Of a DNA stretch of 64,000 bases, positions 63,361 through 64,000 are shown in pieces. The DNA lies in NCBI GenBank assembly GCA_963920575.1, contig OY986969.1, positions 6,458,001 through 6,522,000 on the forward strand, written 5' to 3'. Positions within the stretch are counted from its first letter, which is position 1; each line of letters starts with the position of its first letter. The translations under genes and the position numbers were made by a program. The DNA is from Narthecium ossifragum (lineage: Eukaryota > Streptophyta > Magnoliopsida > Dioscoreales > Nartheciaceae). The notes beneath the pieces were generated by a model. The model had not been told where the DNA came from. It did not search any database and saw nothing but the letters and a program-made list of their open reading frames with translations.

Positions 63361-64000
63361 CTGAAATATAGAATACATGTCAACTGATGCTTCATAATGA
63401 GAACAGCAATGTTATTTCTTATAAGCCAAATAAAGAACAAACATGAAGAGCAGGAATGCGATGATTCCGTAATCAAGCATGCTACCTCCAGTGACATGAG
63501 CACTAGGTGTCGACAAATGAAGACATCATTTCAGTAGCAGTGGGATAAGTTATACAGTTCAGCGTTAATGCCGCACATTAAAACAGAAGCAGGTCTTTGA
63601 ATTACTGTTAGTGTAAACTCACTCCAATAAGAAATTAGGATCAAAATGGCAATTCTAGGTTCAACAGCTGTGTGAGGTGGCTGCGCAGTTTGGGAACATA
63701 ATATTTGTCACTCAGTGCGATAATCACACATTGCTAGTTAGATGTTTAATATTTGATGGTGATTAGCATGACTACACAGAGTTTTTGGTTACAAAACAGA
63801 AATTGGAGTTGGGCTGATAAGCATCACAGTAGAGAGTAATGAAACCATGGATTGCAGCTGACATAAATTTGCTGCTGATTTAGCAAATCCACCCAAACCA
63901 AATTGTTCAGGTTGAACAAATTTAACAAAAACATGGAATTAATAGCAATATGAAAGATTTTTCAACAGCATTCTGTAAGAAAGGGATAGCACCAACATAC

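Overview
This is nuclear DNA from a flowering plant, most likely a monocot. Genes are split by many introns, there is a very GC-rich LRR-kinase exon with strong C/G third positions, and repeats are dense (LTR retrotransposons, L1-type LINEs, MITEs, hAT-like remnants). Two runs of exactly 200 N (2099-2298 and 38376-38575) are scaffold gaps of unknown true size. A commelinid such as pineapple would fit the style of the repeats, but the species cannot be proved from this sequence.

Layout. 1-7110 is a nest of retrotransposons: a long LTR running in from the left edge; a LINE remnant interrupted by the first gap; and a Ty3/Gypsy Tat-like LTR with a degenerate tRNA-Asp primer site, itself interrupted by a solo LTR with a clean 5-bp target duplication. 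A Copia-like LTR follows. 7110-12900 is AT-rich, repeat-derived and gene-free, and includes microsatellites and a duplicated segment 0.6-0.85 kb upstream of the first gene.

Five protein genes are supported. (1) An LRR receptor-like kinase with an altered catalytic motif, 12935-16076 (+). (2) A P-class PPR protein with an organellar-type N-terminus, 18224-21193 (-). (3) IMP4, a U3 snoRNP/SSU-processome protein, 22010-27540 (-), nine exons. (4) Organellar lysyl-tRNA synthetase, 27829-54932 (+), 14 exons over 27 kb. (5) The last two exons of mitochondrial elongation factor G, 63094-63360 (-), running off the right edge. IMP4 and the synthetase are head to head across 288 bp containing a telo-box.

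Most of the synthetase gene is intron swollen by insertions: hAT-like debris, Copia-like and other LTR pieces, a TIR element with a 6-bp target duplication, and a nearly full-length antisense LINE of about 5.8 kb in intron 11. Between the synthetase and EF-G lie two more 5'-truncated LINEs in the same antisense orientation, separated by a second hAT-like remnant. One LINE carries a complete 267-bp LTR retrotransposon (SMART/TRIM type).

Four of the five genes act in translation or organellar RNA metabolism (PPR, IMP4, LysRS, mEF-G). They are not an operon, and apart from the divergent IMP4/LysRS pair there is no sign of joint regulation. I found no wholly new molecular system. The least ordinary items are the miniature LTR element, the palindromic GATCGA arrays in two unrelated LTRs, the stop-start ORF junction in the LINE, and the GC-AG intron of the synthetase.
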